Assembly (NCBI GenBank): GCA_004009845.1
Contig: RMBW01000059.1
Location: forward strand, 1 to 64,000
Direction of reading: 5' to 3'
Source of the DNA: Davidsoniella eucalypti
Taxonomy: Eukaryota; Ascomycota; Sordariomycetes; Microascales; Ceratocystidaceae
Length of the DNA: 64,000 nt
The notes under the pieces were generated by a model. The model did not search any database and was not told where the DNA came from. It worked only from the letters and a program-made list of their open reading frames with translations. Below, in pieces: positions 11,401-24,121 of the stretch. Made by a program: the position numbers and the translations under genes. The first letter of the stretch is position 1; the number at the start of each line of letters is the position of its first letter.

Positions 11401-12100
11401 GTATCAAGACACTCTAACAAAATATATGAGCACGGCAGAGCCAGCCAGGTAAATCGAGAGGAGTGGTGCCGTTTCCACTTGCAGTCCTGCTGTATAAAGG
11501 GTATCCTTGGACAATTATGGGTGGAGATAGGCGACAATCGAAGGCGGAGAGCAAGTGATAGCCAATATCCGCTAATAAACAATAATGACAACCCAAAAAG
11601 CAACAATAAACTGCCAAGAAAATATGAAGATAGCTGGTTGGAAGAAAGTCGGAAATTACAGGCGGCTAATAGGCAATGCAGAATGGGCATGCTTCCGGAG
11701 AACTTGGCGAGAAAGGTACAGACTTATGACAAGCCGGGCTACTAGATACAGAGACGATAGTGCTATTGCCACACGACAGGGCCTTTCGAAGCTCTGTAAT
11801 GTTTAGCACAAGCGGGCTCAAATCAGGACAGTTTCTGGCACATGCCGGAGTAGACAGCTGGTACAGATTTAGCCGCTCTCTCTCTCACGCTCTATTAGCG
11901 AACGCTGTTTGTTTGTTATCTCTTAACAAGTCTATGGGGCTAGATCCTGGACAGATTAGATATGAGTTAAAACGGCGGGAAACTGAGCAAGATGAATAAC
12001 TGTAGAAGAGAGAAAGATAGGAACAGAAACGGAGAGAGCGTAGAAGAAGAAGCGAGCGAGATTAAAGATATCGAAAGTGTGTTCTGTTACTGTCGTTATT
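8412..12100. other. Gene desert, part 1: purine/G-rich on the plus strand
   Basis: No gene can be supported. Open frames up to 117 aa exist on both strands (for example 11392-11745 plus, overlapping 11355-11690 minus), but they oppose each other over the same bases and show no conserved motif. In the lines I counted by eye G exceeds C and purines dominate on the plus strand, so the minus strand is pyrimidine-rich, as in fungal promoters and leaders of leftward genes. The block lies directly upstream of the leftward methyltransferase. A GTT/GCT trinucleotide run lies at about 10120-10155. Confidence 0.45.
8587..8594 (-). promoter_or_regulatory. Possible TATA box of the methyltransferase gene
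   Basis: TTATATAA, self-complementary, about 180 bp before ATG 8411. Spacing is plausible for a fungal promoter; with no expression data this is only a candidate. Confidence 0.3.
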
Positions 12101-13269
12101 TTGACATTTTCTTAGAAATGATGGATGCCAGTCACTGTTAATGTTACTGCAGCTTCTACAAGTGCAACAGCACTACTAATCAAAAGTCACAAGCCACAAG
12201 TCACAGACCGTGTCAAGGTCTGTCAAAAGCCATTGGCAATGTCCATGGTGATGCCTATTGTCTGGTTGGCTTTCCGATTTTTTCTCTCTCTTGAAGACTG
12301 CAGCGATTAGTAGAATCATGTTGATTATTATTATCATTCTTCTTTTAAGAAAGAAAGAAAAGACAGGGCCCATTTGAAGACGTTTTGGTGGTGAGCAAGG
12401 GTGCATATGCTATCATAGAACTGGATATACAGATAAGTACATAGTCAACATGATTGTATGTTATGCTAGTTCAACGAAGGAGAGTTTGAGGCAAATACAT
12501 GTTTCTTGATCTAGTAACTAGGACGCCGATCCCTGCTACCCAGGACTATTTTTTCTTATTATATGTATCCCATTATTCCATGGTATGGTTGGATGACATC
12601 GAAGAAATGATACTAACCTACCCTTTATATTTTTTCCACTCATAAAACCAAGGCGCCATATGTAACCTATTATCTTTAGCAGATCAGTTTGAAATCGGTT
12701 GGCCCAGGTTACGTTGGTAGGGAAAGCTCAAGGTCTAGTTCTCTTCTAGATACAACGAATCGAAGCGATTTTATGTGGTAATGAGGAGCTGTCAGTAAGC
12801 AAGCAATGCGGGATATTACTGGCCACTCGGATCTACATATGAGCCCGTTAGCTATAGGGATGTCCATTATGGATGGTGCACGTGTCAAGACAGTAAGTAA
12901 CGTAGAACTTGGTGGTATGTGACTACGTAAGAATATCCGTGAGTCGAAGCGAAGTTGAGATATATGAAAAAAGATTCTGTATATCATAAGGATATTGGCA
13001 GTACTCATGAACAGCCGAGCTGAAAGTTTGTTTCATCACCAGAGCTGGTCTCAGTCCAAATTACCGGTAAGGGGAAACAATAAGCAATGAAGTGGAAAAT
13101 AAAATCAGGGTTACAGGACAATTGGAGGAGCCAGATAGACACTTCTTCGCTAGTTACGACTAAAAATACCGTCTGCCAAAAAGAAAACCTACATATTTCT
13201 ACTGATTGTCTTAGCCTGGTCTAGAAACTACCATCGGATTTTCTGAATACGAGGCGAGAAACAGAGTGT

Positions 13270-13290
13270 CGGGTCCCTCCCTAGGACCCG
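13270..13290. repeat. Short GC-rich inverted repeat (hairpin)
   Basis: CGGGTCC and GGACCCG arms separated by 7 nt in an otherwise AT-rich region. Without a following T-run or a neighbouring gene no function can be assigned. Confidence 0.4.
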
Positions 13291-14094
13291 GCCACCAACA
13301 GCTTGATGTAATGTAAGGGGGGGCGTGGGCATAAACATCACAACATTAGTTATATGAGGTCGATATATGTATGCTCAAAGTCAGCACTTGATCATATCTA
13401 CATCTGCAAGAGATGGAGAGTGTCAAAACCTTCAGTGTAGCTATCTACAGAGCCGGCTGGTCCATAATCTGCTAGAATTATCTATAAGCTTTCATAAACC
13501 GGCACATCGGTGGTATGTTATAGGGGTACGCCAGCTATATGGGATACAAGACGAGCTGCCCTTTCTCCGAACTGCAAATAGACCGGGGGTATAAGTTACA
13601 AATAATATGTTCTGGTACTTACTCTTATCTCTCGCATTTGTTTAATTGCGACAAGCAAGATATAAAAGCCAAGTATAATCCAAATCTGCCTCACATCCGT
13701 CACGTTGCTTACTTCATATTGTGGGCCGTTTGATAGTCAATCATACCATATGAATCCCCCGCGCTCGTTAATAAAAACAAAACAAATCATACCATATGGC
13801 TAGATTTAACTTACTATGTGAGTGTTTTCTTCTTCTTTTTAGACATGAAAGAATGACCTAGTTTGACAAGCTATCAATATCAATAATTATATAGTTATGT
13901 AGCTATAACTTGTAATGATTGTCAGTCCTCTTCCAACGTTGATCATGCTATGCTGTTAGTCGATACTTAAATAGAGTCTACTTATATCCAGGAACTGTAG
14001 TATTGAGGTACACGCACTATAAGAGAAAACCATTGTGTCCCAATTAGGAAAATATGCCTAGGGTTTCGTACCCTTACTGTTTTCTGCCGTTTTC

Positions 14095-14117
14095 TTTTTT
14101 TTTTTTTTTTTTTTTTT
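14095..14117 (+). repeat. Poly-T tract of 23 bases
   Basis: Uninterrupted homopolymer. On the minus strand it is an A23 run and could be a remnant of a retroposed poly-A tail, but nothing upstream on that strand resembles a retroposon. Length is likely variable and error-prone. Confidence 0.8.
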
Positions 14118-15134
14118 GGAAAACTGCCCCTCAATCTTGCATGATGCCCAAAAAAGAACTAGATCCAAAAGAATAGTTACAAGAAGAATATTACATGAAT
14201 TAGGAAATTCATTATGAAAAGCAAAAAGTAAGCAAGCAATTAACTCATCAAGGTCTGGCTAAATTCAGCGAGGCACATGAACTCTACCCTAATTGAGGGC
14301 TCCTTTAGGTCTGTCTACCTTTACGGCCTCCAACAATATCTGACTCAATGGTTCTCAAAAGAGAATCAGCCAAAGCAGCATCTTGGTAGCCAATAAAACG
14401 GGTCAGTGTCCTCTTTTGTAAGAGTCTCTTTTCTGTATTTCATGTGAACATGGCAAGTCAAATTGCAAACGAAAGCGACCAGAACAAGGCTGTGGTTCAG
14501 CTAACCCTTAGGATATCCGGCGTGATTTGGAATATTGTAAGAACTTGTTTATGTTGTGTTATAAGAAGGTTAACACAATTGTACCTCACGATTAAGGGAC
14601 CCAAACCATGCCGAAGAGAAAATGAGTACTTCTTAGTTACTTTTTGGTCTGCTACTTGCTGCCTATAAGACAAATACATATTTTCTAGGAGCTGCTCGAT
14701 ACTTACAGTCGAGTTCCTCAGATCTCCAGTGCTATGATTGATTGATTGTTGAAAGATTGTGAGTTGATGGCAATTTTTTTTTTTAGTTGGTCAGTCTCTT
14801 CAACTTCAAAATATTACAAAAGTTAGGGGTGTGTTCAGGTTTAGTTTTCTTTTTTTGGAACAAATATGAAAGTGGTGTAGAATAGTTTTCTCTTATAGTG
14901 TATACCCCAATATATAGTTCCTAGACATAGACTGTACAAATAATGATATGTAGCTTGACAGCCCATGTAATTCGACAAATACAAGTTTGTGCAAAATGCT
15001 GCGTTTGCTGTTATCCTAGTTCCATTCATATCAAATCCATATTCTATAATAGCTTGTTTTAACGTTTGTTGTTTAATGCTACCTTCTCATAGTCGTTAAA
15101 TTATCATTTTCTTCATCCCCGAAAAAAGGGAATG

Positions 15135-15518
15135 CTCTAGCAGGGAAGGGATGCTCAAAAAAGATACTTAGTATACTACGGCTGCCAGCTGGCAAGGTGT
15201 TGACAAATTGTTTCGAGCAAAAATTTACTTTAACATTTTTGGTTTGTATCATCATAGTTTGTTGGGTGCATCATCATCATCGGCGGGTAGAGAAGGTTTA
15301 AAGCCTGCTTAGGTGATACATAATAACAATGTAAGAATCATAGTCAAATGTTGCGACTTTAATGAATCAAGGTAGACTTATACGGTCTATCTTTCAATAT
15401 GCCTAGTCTAATCTTTTCGTTTTTATTATGTTACACATTTTTGACGGCAGCCTGCCAGCTGTCAGCCTTAGTATGGGTATATTATACTAAGTATCTTTTT
15501 TGAACATCCCTGCTAGAG
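15135..15518. mobile_element. MITE-like element with long imperfect terminal inverted repeats (384 bp)
   Basis: The left end begins CTCTAGCAGGGA at 15135 and, read inward, continues with TCAAAAAAGATACTTAGTAT and then GGCTGCCAGCTGGCAAG. The right end, read inward on the minus strand from 15518, gives CTCTAGCAGGGA, the same TCAAAAAAGATACTTAGTAT, then GGCTGACAGCTGGCAGG. The inverted arms are about 60-70 bp, differing by an AGGGA duplication on the left, a small indel and a few substitutions. The about 250-bp middle is AT-rich with no open frame, so the element is non-autonomous. If TA (15138-15139 and 15514-15515) is the target duplication, the termini begin GCAGGGA and a Tc1/mariner-type origin would fit; the matching CTC/GAG outside makes the exact boundary uncertain. 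Confidence 0.8.
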
Positions 15519-16398
15519 CCTGTAGATAAGAAAAAACTGCCTGTAAATTAAAATATCCTTTCTGAGAATTCTGGTTGATTATCACCGAAAGACACTAAAT
15601 TATCAAGAAGAATTATACATGTACATATATAGAATAGAAAGGCGGTCGGCCTTGTTGATCATGTGGAATCCTGATTCGACATATGCATATTGATTATGCA
15701 ATTCAGCAACTGAATCCATAGTTCACAGCATATATTCTAGAGTTACAGGCCGAGAAATTGTCGAACTTGCATTAAGCGTATGCTTCATCTGGGGTTTTCC
15801 GTTCCTTTGTTTTCCTATCTATTTTTCCCCCTTCCGCTCGTCTCCGACAGTCTGGGTACCAAGAAGAAAAAAACCCAAGGAGTCCAACTGGGATTGCGGT
15901 GAAGCACAGGATAATGTAGAGACATACATGTATACGATCTGTAGGTATGTGTGTGCATATGCACGGGAAACAATTGAAGCGCAGATGTCCGGATCCGAAG
16001 TTAAAAACTTGGTATATATCTGACTATATTGTATATACGTCATGAATAACTGTAGTATGAAATGATCGAAATCCATTACCGTTCGATTGTATAAAACTCT
16101 GGTAAAGCACTTGATTTGGCAGTCATGTCCGACTATGGCCGATATGCAATCTTTAGTCTAGCTATTATATATATACTAATAGTAGCGTTGTTTACCGTAC
16201 ATTTGGTCACGTATGGTCCTGATTCTCTATGCAGAATAGGTCCCCATGGCATATTTGGCCCTTTTAAACTTTTATTCTTTTCTCACTCTGATGTCTTACG
16301 CACGTAGCCAGGATGCCCCACTAGACTAGGTAAGTTGTGGCCCCAGACAGTAGATGGTTTTCCGAATTGGTTCCAAGTAGGAAGAAGTTCTAGATACC

Positions 16399-16460
16399 GA
16401 GGTGCTACATAGCTATTAAAGCTCCATTTTCACCTTAATAGACATGAATTATAAAAAAAA
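16399..16460 (+). repeat. Dispersed repeat, copy A (about 60 bp)
   Basis: Begins GAGGTGCTACATAGC and continues AGCTCCATTT...CTTAAT...TGAATTA...AAAAA. It aligns over about 60 bp with 59845-59905 at roughly 80% identity with a few 1-base gaps. A weaker inverted match lies at about 19511-19555. This is probably the end of an old transposable element of unknown class. Confidence 0.6.
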
Positions 16461-17266
16461 TGTTCCTACTATCTGGCAAGGTTTGCGGTCAGGAAAACAA
16501 GCCCGTTGCCACTGGAGAATAGCAAATGCTAATGATGGCGCCATGCAGAATGTAACCTGATAGATGGTAAGTGTATCTTACACCTTGAATACAACCATAT
16601 GATGCGTATTGCTGAGAAGGAATATCGACTTGGAGTTCACCAACCAAACAAGTGGAAATTATATCTTTCAGTTTTCTTTTTTTTTTCAGCGTTCATGTAA
16701 TAGAAATTAGAGGGGAGCTATTAGGGCAAGATTGGCATCTTGCTTGGGATGTGGTACGGTGCACATACAAAGTAAGTCAAAACGAGAGTGATCATCTAGC
16801 TATGCGTACATATATGTACAACATGCATGTATGTTTTATGTACGGCTTGTTGGCAAATTAGTAGACGAATAAAAGCCATTTGTATTGCAGCTTTATGAGC
16901 CTAGAAAACCAGGAAATCCTGCGGAAGTCATAGCATATCCAAGTCCGAGCAGGAGGAGAAGGAAGAAGAGGAGTTATAGAAACAAGTAAACAATAAGATA
17001 TGGGCCCCTTAGACCAGCGACCGGATGATGGGGATCCATCCCTTGCAAAGACTTGTATGAGCTGTGAAGATGCCATAGAAGAAATGATATGGATTATCCC
17101 GGCTTGGGTTGTTTATGCGGAGAGTGATATTCGGTTAGTACTGTGAATTTGTGGGCAATATCAGCAAAAAAAAAAAAAGAAACTTCTATTCACATAGTAG
17201 TCGCTATCATCTCTTAGCCAGAAATTGGCGAGGAGCGAGAGATATGCGATAATAGGACACACATAG

Positions 17267-17296
17267 GCTTTGAGTAGCTTTGAGTAGCTTTGAGTG
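17267..17296 (+). repeat. Tandem repeat, 3 x 10 bp
   Basis: Three units of GCTTTGAGTA, the last ending in G. No gene context. Confidence 0.8.
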
Positions 17297-20200
17297 CCAT
17301 GATGCCAAGATTGTCCCGTCCGGCGTAACAACCACGCGAGACAGTTTGATACCACCATAGCCGGCCAACCCTATGTGTTTGCCTCATTTTTCTCCTGCCC
17401 CTAACCGCCGTCGTGGTGTTGTGATTGCACCGCGCTATAGATGTCAAGACAATAATCTAGTGATACGATACGTTAGGCCTGAATGTTATCCTAGTACTCT
17501 TGATTCGACAGCCTCAAGCCAGGCTCTGCGGGGCTATCGCCATAACGCATAGATAAGTTGATGAATGGCTCGGCGTCAACGGATAATTCTCGGGACTTTG
17601 GTCTGAAATTTATTGTTTTGCTATGTGCTTTGGAGTCGGCCAAATCACAAAGACGATAGATAATATGGAAGTAGACGATGTCGTTGAGGTGATTAGGTTC
17701 GGCTTTGTCAGCCCACCCAGACTGTCGGGACCTTTTGTTAGAAAGAATAATCACCATGCGGCCATAAGTATCTAGCCAGCATGTAATTTTACCCGCTTCC
17801 CTTTAGTCTCACATCCACCAACAAGAAGATAATGTAATCTATGTGCATAAAAAACGGCAAAAACGCGTGCCTTCCTTTGTTCGTTCCTGTCGCATCATTA
17901 CACATTCCTCTTCCCTTTGTTTATCCCATCTCTCAACACGTAGTTGCCTGGATTTATGCATTTGTGGGGTTCATCATACTGTCCCGTCCCAGGATTCTGG
18001 AAGCTACGCACTCTAACTTCACTGGAACAAGCGTTCAAATTTCAACACATGAAAGTGGCGTTTACTTTGTGACGTGACAAATTCTTACCAAACTTGGATC
18101 TTGGGCTCTGATATCATATGTAGTGAGATTAAATCATGCGTTCTTTCTGGGGGTTTTCTTTGGGAAACCATGACGTCTCAACCATGGCAAGTTTGTAGAA
18201 TGGCAATATCACGAGATACAATTTTTTTTTACAACTACGGCACGGTGATACAACGACACTCTTGTCAGGTTCAATTGTATATTTGATATCTCTACGCTGG
18301 CGTGCTTTTCAGCGTTGCATACATATCTCGTTATCCTCGGATTTGTTGCTAATGACCCGATTCCGCTCGGGCTTTTCAAAATATCTGGATCTGGCCTGCA
18401 AGCTTTGTCTAGATCCTAAACGACCTAGATATGACATAAAGTGGTGGGCATAGAAAAATATTTGCAACATGGCTCGTTCCTATGGACGCTCGTTGGTGGC
18501 TTGGTTGGAAAATATTTCCTGGGAACATATGTGCTCACTGACCGCTCAACCATCATGGGACTGGCAACAGAAATTTCTTGGCCGTCTAACCTCATCATAT
18601 GTCGAGACTGAGGATGTCATCTTGTATCAGACACTTCAACTGTTGACGCTCGCTTTCTAGTATCATTAGAAACATCACTCTTGTCTCTTCTCGCTAATAT
18701 ATGCATGCTTACCTCTCTCCAAACTCCGGAAACTAGATATTTGCAAACCCCCTGCGGAATGATGTCGTTATTTTGCTGACTACGGTATCAACTTTCAAGG
18801 AGAACAGTTACATACAAGGTCGCTCTCTTATCATAATAGGAGATAGTAAGAAATACCCTGATATGTCTCTCTTTGTAATGAAAGAGCCTACTTTCACATT
18901 GCATGAGAAGCGCATATCATGACTAACGCGATATTACATGCCGAAATAATAGGAACAAATAACGCCAGAAACGGGCTTACTTAGGTGGGCACATAAAAGA
19001 TACATTGCAGAATTATGGTGCTCATTTAACTGCTGATAATCTCGTATAGCTGTCTAGGTTATGTAGTGGCTAGTATCATAGAGCCTTGCCTCTGGGAAAC
19101 TTGGATAAAACAAGAACAACAGTAAACATTTCCAGCTCTTTGGATAGCCAACAACATCGTTTCACATTAAACTAGTTCTTTTCCGCGGTTAAGCTGAGAG
19201 AGAGTTCCCTAGCTGATGCTGATGTGCGTCCTTATTCATGCGTTAGTGACAGATCCTCTGAATCTAGCTAAGTAAAGCCTGGTTTCAAGCCAGGGTTAGG
19301 TTCATTCTAATAGAGTTCCATTTTCCTTCCGTACCGCTTCGTGCTGGATGTCAAGAATGCTCCTTCCCTTGGTTCTAGAGACCTTTTGTACCCTAATTGT
19401 AGTTATTGCTCGGTCAAGCTTGATGAATGATACAATGCGTACCAAGAAATAAGATACATGTATGGAAAGACAAAGTGATAGCAAGGTTTTATTTATATAT
19501 ATTTAAAATATTTTTATAATTCATTAATCTTATGGAGCTATAGAACTATGAAGATGTTAGATGTGATAGCAAGGTTACTTAGGCATACAAGCCTACATAG
19601 AAAGATACAGAGAGATTGAGCACTGAGGGGAGAAAGTATGGAGGAATACTTAGTCATAAGTTAGCTTTCAGAATCCCCTCATTTACGGCCGTAGTAATAC
19701 CGACAGTTTGCTGTGGTTTCTCTCATGTTGAATTTTCTTTCCATACTTTTGTGCCCCAAAATCCGAAAGAATACCACACAAAGTGCATCGGTTTAGCCGA
19801 TTTATCATTGTATTAGTTGCTAATTCATAAATAATGCATAACGCATAGTGCTTTATGGAACTAGAAATCAGGCGTCGTCCCGGCAAACGGGCGCCTGTAT
19901 CTTCAAGCCCTTGTCACTTATGAATCGTCTAGAACTTGAGGATCTTCCGGTTCTTTACTGATTGTTCTCTTATAATAGAAGTCTCTACCGGTATAGACTT
20001 GGGTTAGTACACTTGTAAGCGGATGCCTTCAACGATAGCTGGGTCCAATAACTCCGAAATGAGATGAGGCTTCCTTGTCGCTACTAATATGATATGGTGG
20101 CTTTATCTTCCCCTCTTCTTTTATCTTCTGGAAGGCCGGTTTTGAAGGCCCGATATCTCAAGTCATAGATTAAAGGATAGGACTAGGCGCACATGTAAAG

Positions 20201-21454
20201 ACTGAGCCTCAGCGTCTTCATGTTTCTGTCATATTTCATATTCATTTTCTCACTTAATACTGACTGACCGATTACCTGGAAACGCCTGGCTTGTGCTGTA
20301 TGCTATTATGCGTACACGGATACGTATCAAGATCCTCGTCTGAACAGGTGCGGACATTTCTTGGTAACGTTGATTAAGTTTAGAAGCGCTGTTTTTCGTA
20401 GTTCCTTCTTTTCTCTATTCCCACAAAGCCCGCTCTGGTTCTTTCTTTCTCACATCTTGTTCTATATGTACATGTACATCACCCGGCAACTCGGTCATCA
20501 CCGATGTGCGAATGGCGTTCTACTGCCCGCAAGCTGTGTTTGACTCATTTTACGTGTACAGATACAGCATCGCATAGTACATGATATCTCTGTGTGCTAT
20601 ACTTTCCTATCTTGCCCCAATCGCCACTTACTCAACACTGTTGGCTGCATGTAACTTGCAGCCTCGAAAAGCAAACATGGGGTGCTGTATTTTCTGGCAG
20701 GGCCCTTGTCTGGTAGCTTTATAAGGCGAAGATACCTAATTCGGCACTGACAACGAAACACCGAATGCCGCTCGTCAGAAGCACTGGCCAAGTATTTTGT
20801 TCGTGCTGCTGCTCGCTACATACATACATGTACGCTGGTGGCAGCATATGTAGTGATGCTCGTAGAACCCTGCCTCGAATCTGGTATCTAAACTGACGAC
20901 AATGGTGACGGACCGGGATGTTTGCACATGAACAAGGGGTTAGTGATGCTGTGGCTACATAGTTATTCACTGATAACACTTCAACTTCACGTTTTCTTGC
21001 TACCGGACATGCTACTTTCTAGTTTGAGGTCTCGGTCCCCAAGTTCTAGCCAGCCATCGGGCCTCGCGTCATTTGTCGTCCCATTTTTACAGCTTGGATG
21101 TCCAAGATCCTTGGTGTTAATATCTACATTCGGAGCCTCTTTCCTTCCGTTCTACTTACTATATGCTCTTCCTCTCTTCTTTTCCCTCTAGATGGACGTC
21201 TGAGCGCGCTTTTTCTTCTTCTTTATATCCCCTCTAGCCTAGTTCACTGAGACATGGTTTCTGGCTCGACATTCCCTTTCTAGCAAAGAACAAGCAAGAA
21301 ACAGAGCAAGCAGCCACATAATGCAGGAATATCATACGGCCGTGAAATTCAAGGTCACGGACACTTTATGTCTACACATGCTACAATCACTATATACAAT
21401 ATACCTCAGAAACCAGTGGCTGGCTGCAAGGCTTGACTGTCCTTTCTCGGGACC

Positions 21455-21472
21455 GACCCAACAGCTTGGGTC
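21455..21472. repeat. Short inverted repeat
   Basis: GACCCAA and TTGGGTC arms with a CAGC loop. Isolated hairpin with no T-tract; function unknown. Confidence 0.4.
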
Positions 21473-22525
21473 GCTAACAGCCGCAAGCCCCCCCCTTTAG
21501 ACTTTTCTTTCTTTCTGTTTGTTCGCTATATCTTTGGTTTCTATATGGCTGTTTCTGTAACTCTTTCTATGAAACCTGTCTCTAGAACCAGCTAGGCAAC
21601 GTTCCAAGCGGCGTCGCCTTTTAAGATTATCGATCAACCTATGATCTTAGCAGCGCCCGCTTGATTTGCGGAGTAAATCTCTTCCTAAATGCGACAAAAC
21701 GACAGTTTTCATAGGCCAGTCTCAACCAAACTACTAGTTAACACTTTCAGTAATAATCTCGTAGTGCTGCCGCGCTTCTAAGGTGTCATATGGCTGGATT
21801 GTGTCAAATATAAAACCCATGGTATAAAACACACAATGAATAGAAGGCCGTGAAGGGATACCTATCGTAAATCTTAGATCTAAGCTCCTTAGCTTCTCCA
21901 TGTTTCTTTCCTCTTTCCTCATTCCTCGGTTCTCGGGCCCTAGACTTCCAAGAAGGGGTCTTGAAGAATCTGTCAGGAGTTAGCTAAGAAGAAGTGAAAA
22001 GCAGTAGAGCCTTGTGCCTAGCGAAGGTTGGCAGAAGCCAGGGCCACTCAAACAGGAAATAAAAAATAACAATCACGTCTTCTAGCTCGGGTTTTGTGAA
22101 GCTGGACCGTATCATAGGCATTCTCAAGCTGTGTTGATACTTGTCGAAGTATAGAATTCATCGCCACTTTGTGGTATAGTTTCCCAGCTCAAATGGAGTT
22201 CATTGAATGTCTTTACATGTTTGTTCACTTAGTGTTGGAAAAATATATTCAAAACCTCGCATATGTGATGAGTTTAGGTCTAGATGATTTAGCTACGGGG
22301 ACCATTTCATGAGGATTGCTAGTTAACTATGAAATCAGGGTGGTCCTCGCCGTATACTAACTACTGGCTGCGTACTGACACTACTAAGCAAGCAACAGAC
22401 CAGATCAAATTTGGTCTGTCGCAACGACAACCTATGCAGAACAACAAAAGACCAAGAAACCTATACCTAGTCAAGGCGACCATCATTGAGTTAAAGACAT
22501 ATGCTAATAGCTCCTTTCGTTCATA

Positions 22526-24089
22526 CTAGGAAACCGGCACCTTATCGAACCGATCCCAAAACTCTTCCGTATTCAGTCGTTCAGCCGTCAGCCGGAATGA
22601 TTGCGGGAACCAACTTAGCTTCTCCTCCTCGCCCTTAATCATACACACCAATGCCTCCGCACACTTGAGTGCCAGTGCCATTCCATGGCCTTGAAACGCT
22701 ACAGTAGCCCATAGACCCGGATTTTCTGGTACCTGCCCGACCATCGGCGCTTCGTCTAGAGTGAAACCCATGATTCCGGACCAGCCAACATCCACTCGAC
22801 CTTCGGGAGCATCGTCGCCCCAGTTCGGCCCAAAGACATCGGGAAGTAGATTGGTCAGGTATTCCTGGGTAGGCTCACTTCGTGAAGAGTCATCAGTAGT
22901 CCCAAAGCTGGGTAGCACGCCATCTTTACCATATGAAAGGCCGCCCCCGAGGACAAATGTTGACCGGCCACTAGTTGACTCGGAGGCCGGCTGTACAACC
23001 ATGTACTCAAAATCGTTTTCGGTGTATATGAAGCTCATGCTACGATTGGTTATCGCATCTTCGATTCTTGATCCGCCACGAAGGGCCACGATATCACCAC
23101 GGACAGGAATGACTGCTTTGTGAAAGGCTGGATGTACGTTGGCCGTGTAGCCGTTGGTTGCCAAGACTACCTGTGTAGACTTGACAATACCTCTAGGAGT
23201 TTCAACGTTCCATGAATCACCTCCTTCATCTGTGACGTTGGGGGATAAACCTGTGACTGGGCACCTGGTGACTATACGAAGACCTCTTTCAACACACTTG
23301 TCAAGAATAGCTCGTACAAGCTTGTAGCCGGCCATTCGACCAGCGCCATACTCGGCAATACCGTGTACTTTGCGGCCATCCAAGGATATGAAGCATTGTC
23401 GGTCCGATGGGAACTCGCTAGATTCGAATGCCTTGTGTTGAGTTCCTGGTGACGTTTTAGTATCTTCGTCAAGCTGACGGATTGACAGTTTGGATCTTTC
23501 CCAGGTCTCAGCATTGTAGTAGACATCGAGTGTATCACACTGCTCCTGTCCACAGTCGATCTTGAGCTCGGCGGCTATATCATGGAGTGCTTGGATGTTG
23601 GCTTCCTGTAGTTTGATGATCTTGAGGACTTCGTCGTTGTCGCCCGGACCCGTGTAGCCAAAGTATACGGCTCCTTTCGTGTGCCCACCTATATATTAGT
23701 TAGTAAAGCAAGCTCTATCTATATGTTCGTGTATTTAGAGTAATACCATTTCGGCCTGTAGCGCCGGAGCATATATCACGAGCTTCGAGCATGAGGATGC
23801 TAGGCTTCGGCTTAGTGGTATCTCCATTGAGCAAATTCCATGCTACTAGAGCGCCACTAATTCCACTGCCTATGATAACAATGTCCGCAGTTTCTGGAAG
23901 CGAGTTGTCGCTATAAGCATCACAAGCCTGGCGTACCCAATAAGACGGCGTCGGGTTTTCTGAAGGAAGAGATACCGGCAAGGCAACGCGTTGCTTGATT
24001 TGGCTCTTCCAGGTTGGCGAAGATGAGACTGTACTGGAAGAATCAAAACCTCCATCGCGGATGGGAAACGGGAAACAGAAAGACATCAT
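22526..24089 (-). CDS. FAD-dependent oxidoreductase, DAO family (501 aa)
   Basis: Exon 1 is 24089-23747 and exon 2 is 23688-22526, with a 59-nt intron (donor GTATTA, acceptor ATATAG). The phase-1 junction gives ATGRN-GGH, exactly the family's conserved turn, which supports the splice. The dinucleotide-binding Rossmann motif is VIIGSGISGALVAW with LEARDICSGATGRNGGH after it; the C-terminal part has GFTLDEAPMVGQVPENPGLW and GHGMALALKCAEALV, typical FAD-contacting segments of the D-amino-acid-oxidase/glycine-oxidase/sarcosine-oxidase fold. Its length matches the fungal group. Substrate is unknown; oxidation of an amine or amino acid is the family expectation. No secretion signal or peroxisomal SKL end (it ends KVPVS). 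It stands alone between two deserts. A TATA box lies only about 24 bp upstream of the ATG. Confidence 0.92.
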
Positions 24090-24112
24090 CAAGGAAGGCT
24101 TTAAGTTTGATA

Positions 24113-24121
24113 CTATTTATA
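24113..24121 (-). promoter_or_regulatory. TATA box of the oxidoreductase gene, very close to the start codon
   Basis: TATAAATAG on the minus strand, 24-32 bp before ATG 24089. If used at normal spacing, transcription would start at or next to the start codon, so either the leader is almost absent or a different promoter element is used. Confidence 0.4.

Larger units (their letters stand above)
12101..15134. other. Gene desert, part 2
   Basis: No gene is seen. The sequence is AT-rich with no frame above about 100 aa. It contains a perfect 7-bp hairpin (13270-13290) and a pure run of 23 T (14095-14117). Confidence 0.45.
15519..22525. other. Gene desert, part 3
   Basis: No gene can be supported in 7 kb. 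Notable content: one copy of a dispersed repeat (16399-16460), a 3 x 10 bp tandem repeat (17267-17296), a TA-rich stretch around 19490-19560, and a pyrimidine-rich plus-strand segment at about 20390-21600 that would suit a leader of a rightward transcript, though no convincing rightward coding region follows. Frames of 60-89 aa are scattered and have no recognisable domains. Confidence 0.45.

Noticed and set aside
11355..11745. Opposed 111- and 117-codon frames
   Set aside because: Complementary open frames over the same sequence, neither with a motif; at most one could be real and neither looks like protein.
2602..12397. Shared 16-mer TTTTGGTGGTGAGCAA at about 2603 and 12382
   Set aside because: About one exact 16-mer match is expected by chance within 64 kb on both strands, and flanks do not extend the similarity.
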